Source of the DNA: Pyrobaculum neutrophilum V24Sta
Lineage (GTDB): Archaea; Thermoproteota; Thermoprotei; Thermoproteales; Thermoproteaceae
Direction: 5' to 3'
Assembly (NCBI RefSeq): GCF_000019805.1
Contig: NC_010525.1
Location: 372,001-436,000 of the forward strand
Length of the DNA stretch: 64,000 nt
In this document: positions 7,540 through 15,432 of the stretch, in pieces
Layout of the letters: each line of letters begins with the position of its first letter
How positions within the stretch are numbered: the first letter of the stretch is position 1
Notes under the pieces: model-generated
Told to the model about the DNA's origin: nothing
The model's input: the letters and a program-made list of their open reading frames with translations, nothing else
Databases searched by the model: none
Translations under genes and position numbers: made by a program

Positions 7540-8949
7540 TCAAAGCCCGAAGACGAGGAACTTGGGCTCTGTGTAGTATATCATGGTCGACCTCACGCCC
7601 TCTCTCCAGCCGAAGCCCGACATCTTAACGCCGCCGTAGGGAAGGGCATCGAACCTCACCCTGGTGCTCTCGTTTATCATGACCGCCCCCGCCTTTATGC
7701 CTCTCGCCACCCTAAGCGCCTTCCTGTAGTCCGAGGTGAAGACGGCCGACTGTAGGCCGTACTGGGTGGCGTTGGCGAGGCGGACGGCCTCCTCCTCCCC
7801 CTCGAAGGGCACCACGGGCAGAACCGGCCCGAAGACCTCCTCCCTAAGCGCCTTAGCCTCGGCGTCGCCGTCGAAGAGGAGGACGGTGGGCTCGTAGAAG
7901 TAGCCCCTCCTGTTCATTCTCCTGCCCCCCGCCGCCAGCTTAGCGCCTTTCTCAAGGGCGTCTTTCACTACGCCGTCCATGGCCTTCACTATCTTCTCGG
8001 AGATGAGGGGCCCCATGTCCGTGCTGTAGTCCATGGGGTCGCCCACCCTTATGGCTTTCACATAGCCGAGGAGGAGCTCCACGAACCTGGGGTAGACCTC
8101 CCGCTCCACGAAAACCCTCTTGGTGGCGTTGCAGTTCTGGCCCGCGTTTTCGTACCGGGCTCTGGCGACGATCCTAGCCGCCGCGTCTAAATCGGCGTCT
8201 TTAAACACCACGGCCGGGTCGGAGCCCCCTGGCGCTATCATGAACTTCTTCCCCCTGGAGGCGGCCTTAGCCGCCACCTGTAGCCCTACCGCTGTGCTAC
8301 CGGTGAAGTTTATCCCAGCGACCTTGTCGCTCTGGATAAGCTCGTCGAAGACCTCCTCCCCGCTGCCCACAACCACGTTTACCACCCCCTCGGGCACCCC
8401 AGCCCTCTTCATAATCTCCAGGAACTTGAGGGCGGTGAGGGGGGTGTAGGAGGAGGGCTTCACGACGACTGTGTTCCCCGCCGCGATGACGGGGGCCACC
8501 TTGTGGGCGAAGGTGGAGGCGGGGTTGTTGTAGCTGAGGGCCCCCCCGACGACGCCCACGGGCTCCCTCACGGCCACCACGAGCCTGTTTTCGTTGCCGA
8601 TTGGGTACTCGTAGGCGTCTACCCTGGGGGCGGACCCCTCCAGGATCAGTTTGGCCTCCTCCGCGCTGGAGCGGAAGATGTCTATCGCCCTCGTGATCTC
8701 CGCCTCCGCATCTCTGATGGGCTTTCCTGACTCCGCCACCAGCGTCTTGAGGAGGTCCTCCCTGGCGGCCTCGGCAAGCTCGGCGGTCTTCAGCAAGACG
8801 CGGGTCCTCTTCCTCAGGGGGAGAGCCGACCAGCTGGCGAAGGCGTCCCACGCGGCGTCTATGGCCCTCCTCACGTCTTCTCTCGTGGCTTGTGGGAGCT
8901 CGGCGATTGCCTCCTCGGTGGCTGGATTAACCACCACTAGGTTTGTCAT
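7540..8949 (-). CDS. Aldehyde-dehydrogenase-family succinyl-CoA reductase
   Basis: ALDH-superfamily protein of 469 aa. Nucleophile Cys273 sits in G-Q-N-C-N-A-T and the oxyanion Asn in S-Y-N-N-P. The general-base glutamate of hydrolytic ALDHs (E in E-L-G-G) is Ala239 here (A-P-G-G). CoA-acylating enzymes do not need that base, so the sequence supports reduction of succinyl-CoA to succinate semialdehyde rather than oxidation of the aldehyde to the acid. First gene of a two-gene operon with the 4-hydroxybutyrate-CoA ligase and divergent from the dehydratase. Biochemical work in Thermoproteales assigned a protein of this family to that step. Confidence 0.85.
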   Translation of the reverse strand: MTNLVVVNPATEEAIAELPQATREDVRRAIDAAWDAFASWSALPLRKRTRVLLKTAELAEAAREDLLKTLVAESGKPIRDAEAEITRAIDIFRSSAEEAKLILEGSAPRVDAYEYPIGNENRLVVAVREPVGVVGGALSYNNPASTFAHKVAPVIAAGNTVVVKPSSYTPLTALKFLEIMKRAGVPEGVVNVVVGSGEEVFDELIQSDKVAGINFTGSTAVGLQVAAKAASRGKKFMIAPGGSDPAVVFKDADLDAAARIVARARYENAGQNCNATKRVFVEREVYPRFVELLLGYVKAIRVGDPMDYSTDMGPLISEKIVKAMDGVVKDALEKGAKLAAGGRRMNRRGYFYEPTVLLFDGDAEAKALREEVFGPVLPVVPFEGEEEAVRLANATQYGLQSAVFTSDYRKALRVARGIKAGAVMINESTRVRFDALPYGGVKMSGFGWREGVRSTMIYYTEPKFLVFGL

Positions 8950-8969
8950 ATGGCGCCCACCTCTCTTTT

Positions 8970-8978
8970 TTAAAAAGC
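8970..8978 (-). promoter_or_regulatory. TATA box of succinyl-CoA reductase operon
   Basis: CTTTTTAAA read on the minus strand, about 25 nt before the ATG. The pentamer-rich AAAGCTTT element here recurs before the divergent dehydratase at 9040-9048. Confidence 0.5.
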
Positions 8979-9042
8979 TTTTCTACATACAATATATATG
9001 AGAATCTTTGTAATTATTTAACATTATGAATATTCTAAAAAG

Positions 9043-9050
9043 CTTTAAAT
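9043..9050 (+). promoter_or_regulatory. TATA box of 4-hydroxybutyryl-CoA dehydratase
   Basis: CTTTAAAT, centred 26 nt before the ATG at 9071, in the 121-bp divergent region between two cycle operons. Confidence 0.6.
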
Positions 9051-9070
9051 AGGGCTGTCGGCGCGGTGTC

Positions 9071-10564
9071 ATGGGGCTACGGACGGGAGATCAGTACGTT
9101 GAAGGCCTCCGCAACAGAAAACACGTCAAGGTTTACGTGATGGGGAAGAGGGTTGAGGACGTAACCACCAACCTGTTCATGAAGCCCTCCCTCCTCTCCT
9201 TCAAGGCCACCTTCGACGCCGCTTTCCAGGAGGACACCCGCGACCTGGCCAGGGCCTACAGCCCCTTCATAAACGAGGAGATAAACAGGTTTGTACACAT
9301 ACACCAAGGCCCTCAGGACCTCGTGGCCAAAGTCAAGCTGCTCAGAGCCCTCAGCCACAAGACCGGCTCGTGCTTCCAGAGGTGCGTGGGGTGGGACGGC
9401 TTAAACACCATGTACATCATAACGGGCAAGCTCGCCGAGAAGGGCAAGCCGGTGTATAGAGAGCGCTTCCTCAAGTACCTAGAGGAGGTCCAGAGGAGGG
9501 ATCTCGCGCTGGCTGGGGCGATGACGGACGCAAGAGGCGTGAGGTCTCTAAGACCCCACGAGCAACCCAACCCAGACGCCTACGTCAGAGTGGTGGAGGA
9601 GAGAGACGACGGCATAATCGTCAGAGGGGCGAAGGCCAACATCACCGGCGTAGCCCTAGTCGACGAGGTGATCGTGATGCCCACCAGGGCTATGACTGAG
9701 AAGGACGCCCCCTACGCCGTGGCCTTCGCCGTGCCGCTGGACAGCCCCGGCGTCACGGTCGTGGTGGGTAGGCAGATAAACGACGTGAGGAAGGCCGAGG
9801 GCGACATCGACGGGTTGCCGTATATGTCCCACCACGAGGGCCTCATAATATTCGAGGACGTGTTCGTGCCCTGGGACAGGGTCTTCCTCTACCAGGAGTG
9901 GCAGTGGGCGGGCCCGCTGGTGGAGGTCTTCTCCGCCTTCCACCGCCAGGGCTACGCCGGATGTAAGTCGGGGCTGGGCGACGTGATCATAGGGGCGGCC
10001 TACAACCTGGCGAAGCAGATCGGCGTGGCCGACAAGCCCAACATCGTGGATAAGCTGACAGAGATGGTGTTTCTAAACGAGAGCATGTACAGCGCCGGCC
10101 TCGCCGCCAGCTGGGAGGGGAAGAAGCTACTGAAGGACGGGGGCTGGTGGGTGAACCCGATGTACGCCAACGTCACGAAGCACTTGGTGTCTAGGTTCCC
10201 CTACGAGATCTCCCGCCTCTCTCACGACATAGCCGGGGGCATAATCGGGACGGCCCCCAGCGAGTTCGACCTCAAAAACTCCGAAATTAGGCAGCTGGTG
10301 GAGAAGTACCTCCAGGGCGTGCCGGAGTTCACGGCTGAGGATAGGCTGAGGATGCTCAGGTTGCTGGAGAACGTAAGCGTCAGCGTGGGCTTCCTCATAG
10401 AGTCGGTACACGGCGCGGGGTCCCCCGCGGCGCAGAAGATAGTCTTCTCTAGGCTGTACGACTTCCAGGGCGCTGAGGCTGTAGCGAAGAGGCTGGCGAG
10501 GATGAGGGGCCCCGAGCCGCCGGGGACGCCCGAGCCGCACAAGAAGTCTGACGTGGAAAAGTAA
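9071..10564 (+). CDS. 4-Hydroxybutyryl-CoA dehydratase
   Basis: Radical dehydratase/isomerase that converts 4-hydroxybutyryl-CoA to crotonyl-CoA, the key enzyme of the 4-hydroxybutyrate part of the cycle. It uses FAD and an unusual [4Fe-4S] cluster. Expected ligands are present: Cys101 and Cys105 (C-F-Q-R-C), His291 and Cys298 in H-R-Q-G-Y-A-G-C-K, matching the Cys99/103, His292 and Cys299 set of the clostridial enzyme; Lys299 follows the last ligand. Length 497 aa is normal for the family. Monocistronic, leaderless by TATA spacing, and followed by the fumarate reductase genes. Confidence 0.95.
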   Translation: MGLRTGDQYVEGLRNRKHVKVYVMGKRVEDVTTNLFMKPSLLSFKATFDAAFQEDTRDLARAYSPFINEEINRFVHIHQGPQDLVAKVKLLRALSHKTGSCFQRCVGWDGLNTMYIITGKLAEKGKPVYRERFLKYLEEVQRRDLALAGAMTDARGVRSLRPHEQPNPDAYVRVVEERDDGIIVRGAKANITGVALVDEVIVMPTRAMTEKDAPYAVAFAVPLDSPGVTVVVGRQINDVRKAEGDIDGLPYMSHHEGLIIFEDVFVPWDRVFLYQEWQWAGPLVEVFSAFHRQGYAGCKSGLGDVIIGAAYNLAKQIGVADKPNIVDKLTEMVFLNESMYSAGLAASWEGKKLLKDGGWWVNPMYANVTKHLVSRFPYEISRLSHDIAGGIIGTAPSEFDLKNSEIRQLVEKYLQGVPEFTAEDRLRMLRLLENVSVSVGFLIESVHGAGSPAAQKIVFSRLYDFQGAEAVAKRLARMRGPEPPGTPEPHKKSDVEK

Positions 10565-10611
10565 TTATAGAAAATTAACATGTTTTTCTTCTTCAGTAAT
10601 TACAAAAATTG

Positions 10612-10619
10612 TTTTTAAA
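10612..10619 (+). promoter_or_regulatory. TATA box of fumarate reductase operon
   Basis: TTTTTAAA centred 26 nt before the ATG at 10639. It overlaps the only longer in-frame start (10609), so that start cannot be on the mRNA. Confidence 0.6.
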
Positions 10620-10638
10620 CCCTAGAGCAAATCGGCGT

Positions 10639-12366
10639 ATGGATTTACTTACATATGACGTGGTGGTGGTGGGCAGCGGCCTTGCCGGCTTGAGGGCCGC
10701 GGTGGCCGCCGCCGCCCGGGGGGCCTCGGTGGCCGTTGTCACCAAGACCTCGGGCCCCCGGTCCCACAGCATCTCCGCCGAGGGGGGGATGGCCGCGGTG
10801 GTGCACCCGGAGAAGACCGGCGACAGCCCGGAGCTCCACGCCTACGACACAGTGAAGGGCGGGGACTTCCTGGTGGATCAGGAGGCGGCTATGGTTCTGG
10901 CGAGGGAGGCCCCCGCCGAGGTTAAGTTCCTGGACTCCATCGGGGTTCCCTGGAGCAGAGACCCCGACGGCAGCTACAGCTTGAGGATGTTCGGCGGTAT
11001 GTCTAAGCCTAGGACTGTGTTTGCCAAGGACAAGACGGGGTTCTACATAATGAGCGCGCTGTATAGACACGCCCGGTCCTTCCACAACATCCACTTCTAC
11101 GAGGAGCACATCGTCACGAGGCTGGTGGTGAAAAACGACGTCTTCTACGGCCTGGTGGCGCTGGACATGAGGAGGGGGGAGCTGGTGGGGTTCGTGGCCA
11201 AGGCTGGGGTCATCGCGGCGGGGGGCGCGGGGAGGCTCTACCGTATGACCACCATGGGGTGGCTAAACACGGGCGAGGTTCTGGGCTACGCGCTTAAGGC
11301 GGGCGCGGCGCTGAGGGATATGGAGTTCGTCCAGTGGCACCCAACGGCGCTGGTCCCAAGCGGCATACTGATCAGCGAGGCCGCCAGGGCCGAGGGGGGC
11401 TACCTCGTCAATAGACACGGCGAGAGGTTCATGAAGAGGTACGCCCCCGAGAAGATGGAGCTGGCGCCGAGGGACGTGGTGTCTAGGGCGATAATCACCG
11501 AGTGTATGGAGGGCAGGGGGTTCCTCCACGACTCGGGCCTCTGCTACGTGGGCCTCGACGTTAGGCACATAGACAGGAAGAGGCTGGAGGAGAGGCTACC
11601 CCTCCTCCTGGAGCTCTCCAAGACCTACGCCGGGGTTGACCCAACCACGGAGCTGATCCCCGTGAGGCCGGCCGTCCACTACTTCATGGGGGGCATATAT
11701 ACGGACGTCCGGGGGAGGGTGCTGAACCACAGGGGTGAGTGGATCCGGGGGCTCTGGGCGGCTGGGGAAGCCGCCTCCACCGGCGTACACGGGGCCAACA
11801 GGCTGGGCTCCAACTCCCTGTCTGAGTGCGCCGTCTGGGGGAGGATCGCGGGGGAGGAGGCCGCGGCCTACGCGGCTGAGAGACCCGCCCCGGGGGCCAC
11901 CGCCGTGAGGCTGGAGATGCAGAAGGAGGAGGAGCACATCGCGAGGCTGTCTAAGAACGAGCGCGGCGGCGAGAGCCCCCCCAGCCTGAGGAAGAAGCTT
12001 CAGGACATCATGGAGAGGGGGGCCGGCATAGTTAGACACGGCAGCGCGGCGTCTGAGGCCATGCAGAAGCTCAACCGGCTCTTCAACGCGCTGGAGGAGA
12101 TGAGGATTACGGACGGGGGGAGGGTTTACAACATGGAGCTGAGGGAGGCGCTTGAGCTGGAGGGGATGCTCTACGCAGCCCAGGCCGTTTTGACGGGCGC
12201 CCTGCTGAGGCAGGAGTCAAGGGGGGCGCACTACCGGCTGGATTTCCCGAGGCGGGACGACGGGTGGCTTGTCCACACGGTGTACTACCTCTACGGCGGC
12301 GCTATGCACGTCTCAACGGCGAAGGTGGAGGTCACCAGGTGGATGCCCGAGGCTAGGAGGTACTGA
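10639..12366 (+). CDS. sdhA: Fumarate reductase/succinate dehydrogenase flavoprotein subunit
   Basis: FAD subunit of 575 aa. Dinucleotide-binding V-V-G-S-G-L-A-G is at residues 9-17; the histidine for covalent FAD is H43 in R-S-H-S-I-S-A-E-G-G. The substrate region H-P-T-A-L and the later M-G-G-I-Y-T-D and G-S-N-S-L segments are typical. In the cycle it reduces fumarate to succinate. The start is set by the TATA box, 30 bp downstream of a longer in-frame alternative. The stop overlaps the start of a short iron-sulfur protein (TGATG). No membrane-anchor subunits follow, so the complex may be soluble or anchored by genes elsewhere. Confidence 0.88.
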   Translation: MDLLTYDVVVVGSGLAGLRAAVAAAARGASVAVVTKTSGPRSHSISAEGGMAAVVHPEKTGDSPELHAYDTVKGGDFLVDQEAAMVLAREAPAEVKFLDSIGVPWSRDPDGSYSLRMFGGMSKPRTVFAKDKTGFYIMSALYRHARSFHNIHFYEEHIVTRLVVKNDVFYGLVALDMRRGELVGFVAKAGVIAAGGAGRLYRMTTMGWLNTGEVLGYALKAGAALRDMEFVQWHPTALVPSGILISEAARAEGGYLVNRHGERFMKRYAPEKMELAPRDVVSRAIITECMEGRGFLHDSGLCYVGLDVRHIDRKRLEERLPLLLELSKTYAGVDPTTELIPVRPAVHYFMGGIYTDVRGRVLNHRGEWIRGLWAAGEAASTGVHGANRLGSNSLSECAVWGRIAGEEAAAYAAERPAPGATAVRLEMQKEEEHIARLSKNERGGESPPSLRKKLQDIMERGAGIVRHGSAASEAMQKLNRLFNALEEMRITDGGRVYNMELREALELEGMLYAAQAVLTGALLRQESRGAHYRLDFPRRDDGWLVHTVYYLYGGAMHVSTAKVEVTRWMPEARRY

Positions 12367-12668
12367 TGAGGGTGAAGGTACACGTTAAGAGGGGTAGAGA
12401 GGGGGCGCAGTACTACCAGACCTACGAAGTGGAGGCGCCGGAGAGCACCACGGTGCTGGACCTCCTCCTCTCGATTAGGGAGACGCTGGACGGTAGCCTC
12501 TCCATGAGGTACGCCTGCAGGATGGGCGTCTGCGGCGCCTGCACCATGGTCATAAACGGCGTGCCGAGGCTCGCATGCGCCGTAAAGATCTCCGACTTGA
12601 AAACAGACGAGATCTTCGTGGAGCCTCTACGGGGGAAGAAGGTAATTAAGGATTTAGTTACTGAATAA
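12366..12668 (+). CDS. 2Fe-2S ferredoxin-domain protein, truncated SdhB-like
   Basis: Only the N-terminal [2Fe-2S] half of a succinate dehydrogenase/fumarate reductase iron-sulfur subunit: Cys51, Cys56, Cys59 and Cys71 in the C-x4-C-x2-C-x11-C pattern. It ends at the segment V-I-K-D-L-V, which in full SdhB leads into the [4Fe-4S]/[3Fe-4S] domain, then stops after 100 aa. A typical SdhB is about 230-250 aa. No Cys-rich remainder is found in any frame downstream before the next gene. Either the second domain was lost, or it is encoded elsewhere. Start overlaps the flavoprotein stop, so it is surely co-translated. Confidence 0.8.
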   Translation: MRVKVHVKRGREGAQYYQTYEVEAPESTTVLDLLLSIRETLDGSLSMRYACRMGVCGACTMVINGVPRLACAVKISDLKTDEIFVEPLRGKKVIKDLVTE

Positions 12669-12710
12669 TCATGTTGAAAAGGTTGATATAGAAGTTTACA
12701 CAGGTTGAGC

Positions 12711-14039
12711 ATGAAGACAGTGGTAGTGGTGGGGGGCGGCACTGCCGGGGCGACTGCCGCTTCCAGGGCCAAGAGGCTGTGCCCCCAGTGCAGGGTGGTG
12801 CTGGTGGAGGCCTCTAGGTACATAACCCACGCCCCCTGCGCCATCCCCTACGCCATCGGGGGCTTCGCCCAGGGGGAGATCTGGCTATACAGCGAGGAGG
12901 AGTTCGAGAGCGAGAGGGGGGTGGAGGTGTATACGGAGACCCGGGCCGTGGACGTGGCGGGGGACAAGGTGTTTCTGGAGGGGAAGCTGGGGGGCTCCCT
13001 CAGATTCGACGTCTTGGTGGTGGCCGTGGGGGCTAGGCCGGCGGTGCCCAAGGTGGAGGGGGTGGAGCTGGAGGGGGTTCTGCCGGTGAGGGGGGTGGAG
13101 GTGGTGGATAAGGCGAAGAGGCTCCTCCAGGGGGCTAGAGACGTGGCGGTGGTTGGGGCGGGCTACATCGGGGTGGAGATGGCCGACGTCTTGGCCCAGA
13201 TGGGCAAAAGGGTGGTGCTCATAGACGGGAGCCCCAGGCCTCTGGCCAAGTCGCTTGACCCGGACATGTCCGCGGTGGTGGCTCGGTACATGGGGGAGAG
13301 GGTGGAGCTGAGGCTGGGGGAGAGGCTTGTGAGAATCGGGGGTGAGGGGGGCAGGGCTAGGTATGTGGAGACCGACGGGGGCCGCTACCCCGCCGACGTT
13401 GTGTTCCTCGCCACGGGGGTGAGGCCCAACGTCGACCTCGCCCTGAAGGCCGGCGCGAGGCTGGGCCAGACGGGGGCTGTGGAGGTGAACGAGTACATGG
13501 AGACGGCGGCGCCCGCCGTCTATGCCGCAGGCGACGTGGCCGAGGCGAGGCATGCGGTGACGGGGGAGCCCGTGTGGATACCGCTGGCCATCTACGCCAA
13601 CAAGATGGGGTGCGTCGCTGGGACAAACGCCGGTCTGGGGAGGAGGGCCATCTCCTTCCCGCCGGTGGCCGGCGCCTCGGTGACCAAGTTCCTCGACATG
13701 TACATTGGATCCACCGGGCTCACCGAGGAGGAGGCGAGGAGGAGGGGCATCTACGGCAACTCCATCTCCATCTCCGCGACGGACAAAGCGAGGTATATGA
13801 AGGGCGCCGTAGACGTAACCCTAAAGGCGGTGGTGGATAGGGAGGGCAGGCTGGTGGGGATGCAGATCGTGGGCCGGACCCCCTCGGTGGGCGGCCTGGT
13901 GGACCTGGCCACCCAGTTCCTGGGGAGGCCCGTGGAGGATATGTTCAAGGCCGAGTACTCATACATGCCCTTCACCGCCTCGCCCTGGCATCCCTTCACC
14001 ATAATCGCAAGGCTCTACCTCAGGGAGAGGCTTAGGTAG
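12711..14039 (+). CDS. CoA-disulfide reductase / NAD(P)H:sulfur oxidoreductase-like flavoprotein
   Basis: Single-cysteine pyridine-nucleotide disulfide oxidoreductase, 442 aa. N-terminal FAD motif V-V-G-G-G-T-A-G, second nucleotide motif V-V-G-A-G-Y-I-G near 145, FAD-closing A-A-G-D-V near 270. The redox Cys is residue 43 (A-P-C-A-I-P-Y), the same position as in CoA-disulfide reductase, NADH oxidase and archaeal sulfur/polysulfide reductases. For a sulfur-reducing archaeon NAD(P)H-dependent sulfur or CoA-disulfide reduction is plausible; substrate cannot be told from sequence. The ATG at 12711 is preferred over TTG 12705 from a weak TATA-like TTGATATA. The 3' end overlaps the convergent gene by 81 bp. 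Confidence 0.8.
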   Translation: MKTVVVVGGGTAGATAASRAKRLCPQCRVVLVEASRYITHAPCAIPYAIGGFAQGEIWLYSEEEFESERGVEVYTETRAVDVAGDKVFLEGKLGGSLRFDVLVVAVGARPAVPKVEGVELEGVLPVRGVEVVDKAKRLLQGARDVAVVGAGYIGVEMADVLAQMGKRVVLIDGSPRPLAKSLDPDMSAVVARYMGERVELRLGERLVRIGGEGGRARYVETDGGRYPADVVFLATGVRPNVDLALKAGARLGQTGAVEVNEYMETAAPAVYAAGDVAEARHAVTGEPVWIPLAIYANKMGCVAGTNAGLGRRAISFPPVAGASVTKFLDMYIGSTGLTEEEARRRGIYGNSISISATDKARYMKGAVDVTLKAVVDREGRLVGMQIVGRTPSVGGLVDLATQFLGRPVEDMFKAEYSYMPFTASPWHPFTIIARLYLRERLR

Positions 14040-14456
14040 CCTAACGGCCTGGAGCTTGGGGGTGCCCTCCAGCCACCCCTCGGGGTGGTACCAATCCCTC
14101 ACCACCCTGAAGCCGCAGCTCTCCAGGTGCCGCCCCATCCTGGTCTCGGCCGGGGGTACGCCGGCCGCCAGCTGGCGGGCGGTCTCCCTATCGTCCAGGT
14201 ACTCGACGTAAAGCAGGTCCCCAGCCTCCATGTACCTGGCAAATAGGCGGTACAGCTCCGCCTCCACCGGCGTCCCCAAGACCCGCAGGTTGAAGAGCTC
14301 CGCCCAGGGCCCGTAGTAGGGCGGCCTCCCGAAGAAGATCTTGGCGTAGGCCACCACCTCGCCGCCCCTCATCACAACGGCGTTTACCTCCTCGGCGAAG
14401 CGCCCCCTCCACACCCGGAAGGAGAAGGCCCCGTCGTTGAAGAGGTCGCGCAACAC
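13959..14456 (-). CDS. Conserved hypothetical protein (possible DUF1122/GNAT-like)
   Basis: Protein of 165 aa from a GTG placed about 26 nt after a minus-strand TATA-like TTTTTATTTG. The body, with V-V-A-Y-A-K-I and L-L-Y-V-E-Y strands and an E-S-C-G-F segment, looks like an acetyltransferase-type fold and resembles archaeal DUF1122 proteins from memory; this is tentative. The last 27 codons overlap the end of the convergent flavoprotein gene, unusual in this compact but rarely overlapping genome, so the C-terminal tail may be a recent extension. Confidence 0.55.
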   Translation of the reverse strand: MLRDLFNDGAFSFRVWRGRFAEEVNAVVMRGGEVVAYAKIFFGRPPYYGPWAELFNLRVLGTPVEAELYRLFARYMEAGDLLYVEYLDDRETARQLAAGVPPAETRMGRHLESCGFRVVRDWYHPEGWLEGTPKLQAVRLPKPLPEVEPCDYGEGMPGRGGEGHV

Positions 14457-14514
14457 GGCCCACCCCGAACCTCAAATAAAAACTCTACAGTTGGCTTAAA
14501 GGCGGTGGATATGC

Positions 14515-14979
14515 GTGGACATCCTCAGGGCGATCACGGGGGCGTTACTCCCCCGCCGCGAGCCGCCTCTGCTGAGGAAGCTCGGCGAGGGCGCCTTCCC
14601 AATATACGGAGCCGCCCTCCGCCTACTGCCCCGGATCCCCCCGGAGGCGGCTGCGGACCTCAGACTCCTAGGCGTGATAGATGGGGCGGGCCGCGCCACG
14701 CCGCTGGGGGCCCACGCCGCCAGATGCGCCTGGATAGAAGACGACGGGGCCCTCGGCGCGGTCCCCCTCGTCCTATGCCGCGTGAGAGGCTGGCAGATAG
14801 AGGAGGCCCACTACTGCCGGAGACTGCGCGCGAGGCCCGACAGGTGGCTGGCGAGGGCCGTGGAGCTCGCGGGGCCCCACCTCCTCTCCTGCCTCCCCTA
14901 CGGGGCCGACGCCGGGGCGCTGGCTGATCTCACAGCTCGGCGTATCCCGCGATCCTGGGCTTCTTCGGCCTCGCGTTGA
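14515..14979 (+). CDS. Hypothetical protein, Cys/Arg-rich
   Basis: Unrecognised 154-aa frame with a GTG start, divergent from the DUF1122-like gene. It is Leu/Ala/Arg-rich with two C-R segments around residues 87-101 and a C-L-P-Y-G near 122. Regular helix-like amphipathic spacing suggests a real soluble protein. The last 15-20 residues overlap an opposite-strand gene fragment and may be read past the natural end. The alternative frame in the same DNA is Pro/Arg-rich and looks like a shadow. Confidence 0.45.
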   Translation: MDILRAITGALLPRREPPLLRKLGEGAFPIYGAALRLLPRIPPEAAADLRLLGVIDGAGRATPLGAHAARCAWIEDDGALGAVPLVLCRVRGWQIEEAHYCRRLRARPDRWLARAVELAGPHLLSCLPYGADAGALADLTARRIPRSWASSASR

Positions 14980-15220
14980 CGTTTACCACTCTCCCCGCAA
15001 CCGGCAACTTGCCGTTCACCACGTCCACCTGTGCCTTCCCCAGCTCTGCTATGAAAAAAATAGATACCGGTTTTAACCCCCCCCCCCAAAGGGCGAGGCT
15101 TTCGGTTGTAACGTTGGGCCCTAGGACAACGGGCCCACCTAGTTCCAACACGGGCTCAGCTTTTAGTATGAGGCTCGATCTTGACCTTGCATGTTGGAAG
15201 TAGCCGGCTGTCGGCTCTCC
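14930..15220 (-). pseudogene. 5'-truncated gene fragment at island edge
   Basis: About 95 codons of protein-like sequence (for example V-L-G-P-N-V-T-T-E-S and the C-terminal A-R-P-K-K-P-R-I-A-G-Y) end at a normal stop. There is no ATG or typical N-terminus; the first usable start is GTG at 15151. The frame is closed by a TAA at 15221-15223, where base composition changes to the AT-richer restriction island. I read this as the C-terminal part of a native gene cut by the island. It crosses the 11-C tract in frame as W-G-G-G. No family recognised. Confidence 0.4.
15077..15087 (+). repeat. 11-bp poly-C tract
   Basis: Uninterrupted run of eleven C, the longest homopolymer I noticed in the window. 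Long C/G runs in Pyrobaculum aerophilum are known to vary in length within a culture, so this tract may be a slippage site. Confidence 0.8.
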
Positions 15221-15432
15221 TTAGTATTGCTTTCCGTTAGCAATCTGCATCTAATAGCTCTGGCGGACAGATCTGATCATAGTGAGGAACCGTATTTAAG
15301 AGACAGATGCGGAGATATTCTTAAGTTGCTTTAAAAAGTAGATTTATAGGTCGTGGAGAGAACTAGGTACGTGATTTCAAGCTTGATCGCCATGCGTCTT
15401 CCTGAAGAAAATGCGGCCTTTCGTGCGGTGCC

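Noticed and set aside
14505-14927. Alternative plus-strand frame from ATG 14505
   Set aside because: Pro/Arg/Gly-rich shadow of the 14515 frame, with no helix-like periodicity.
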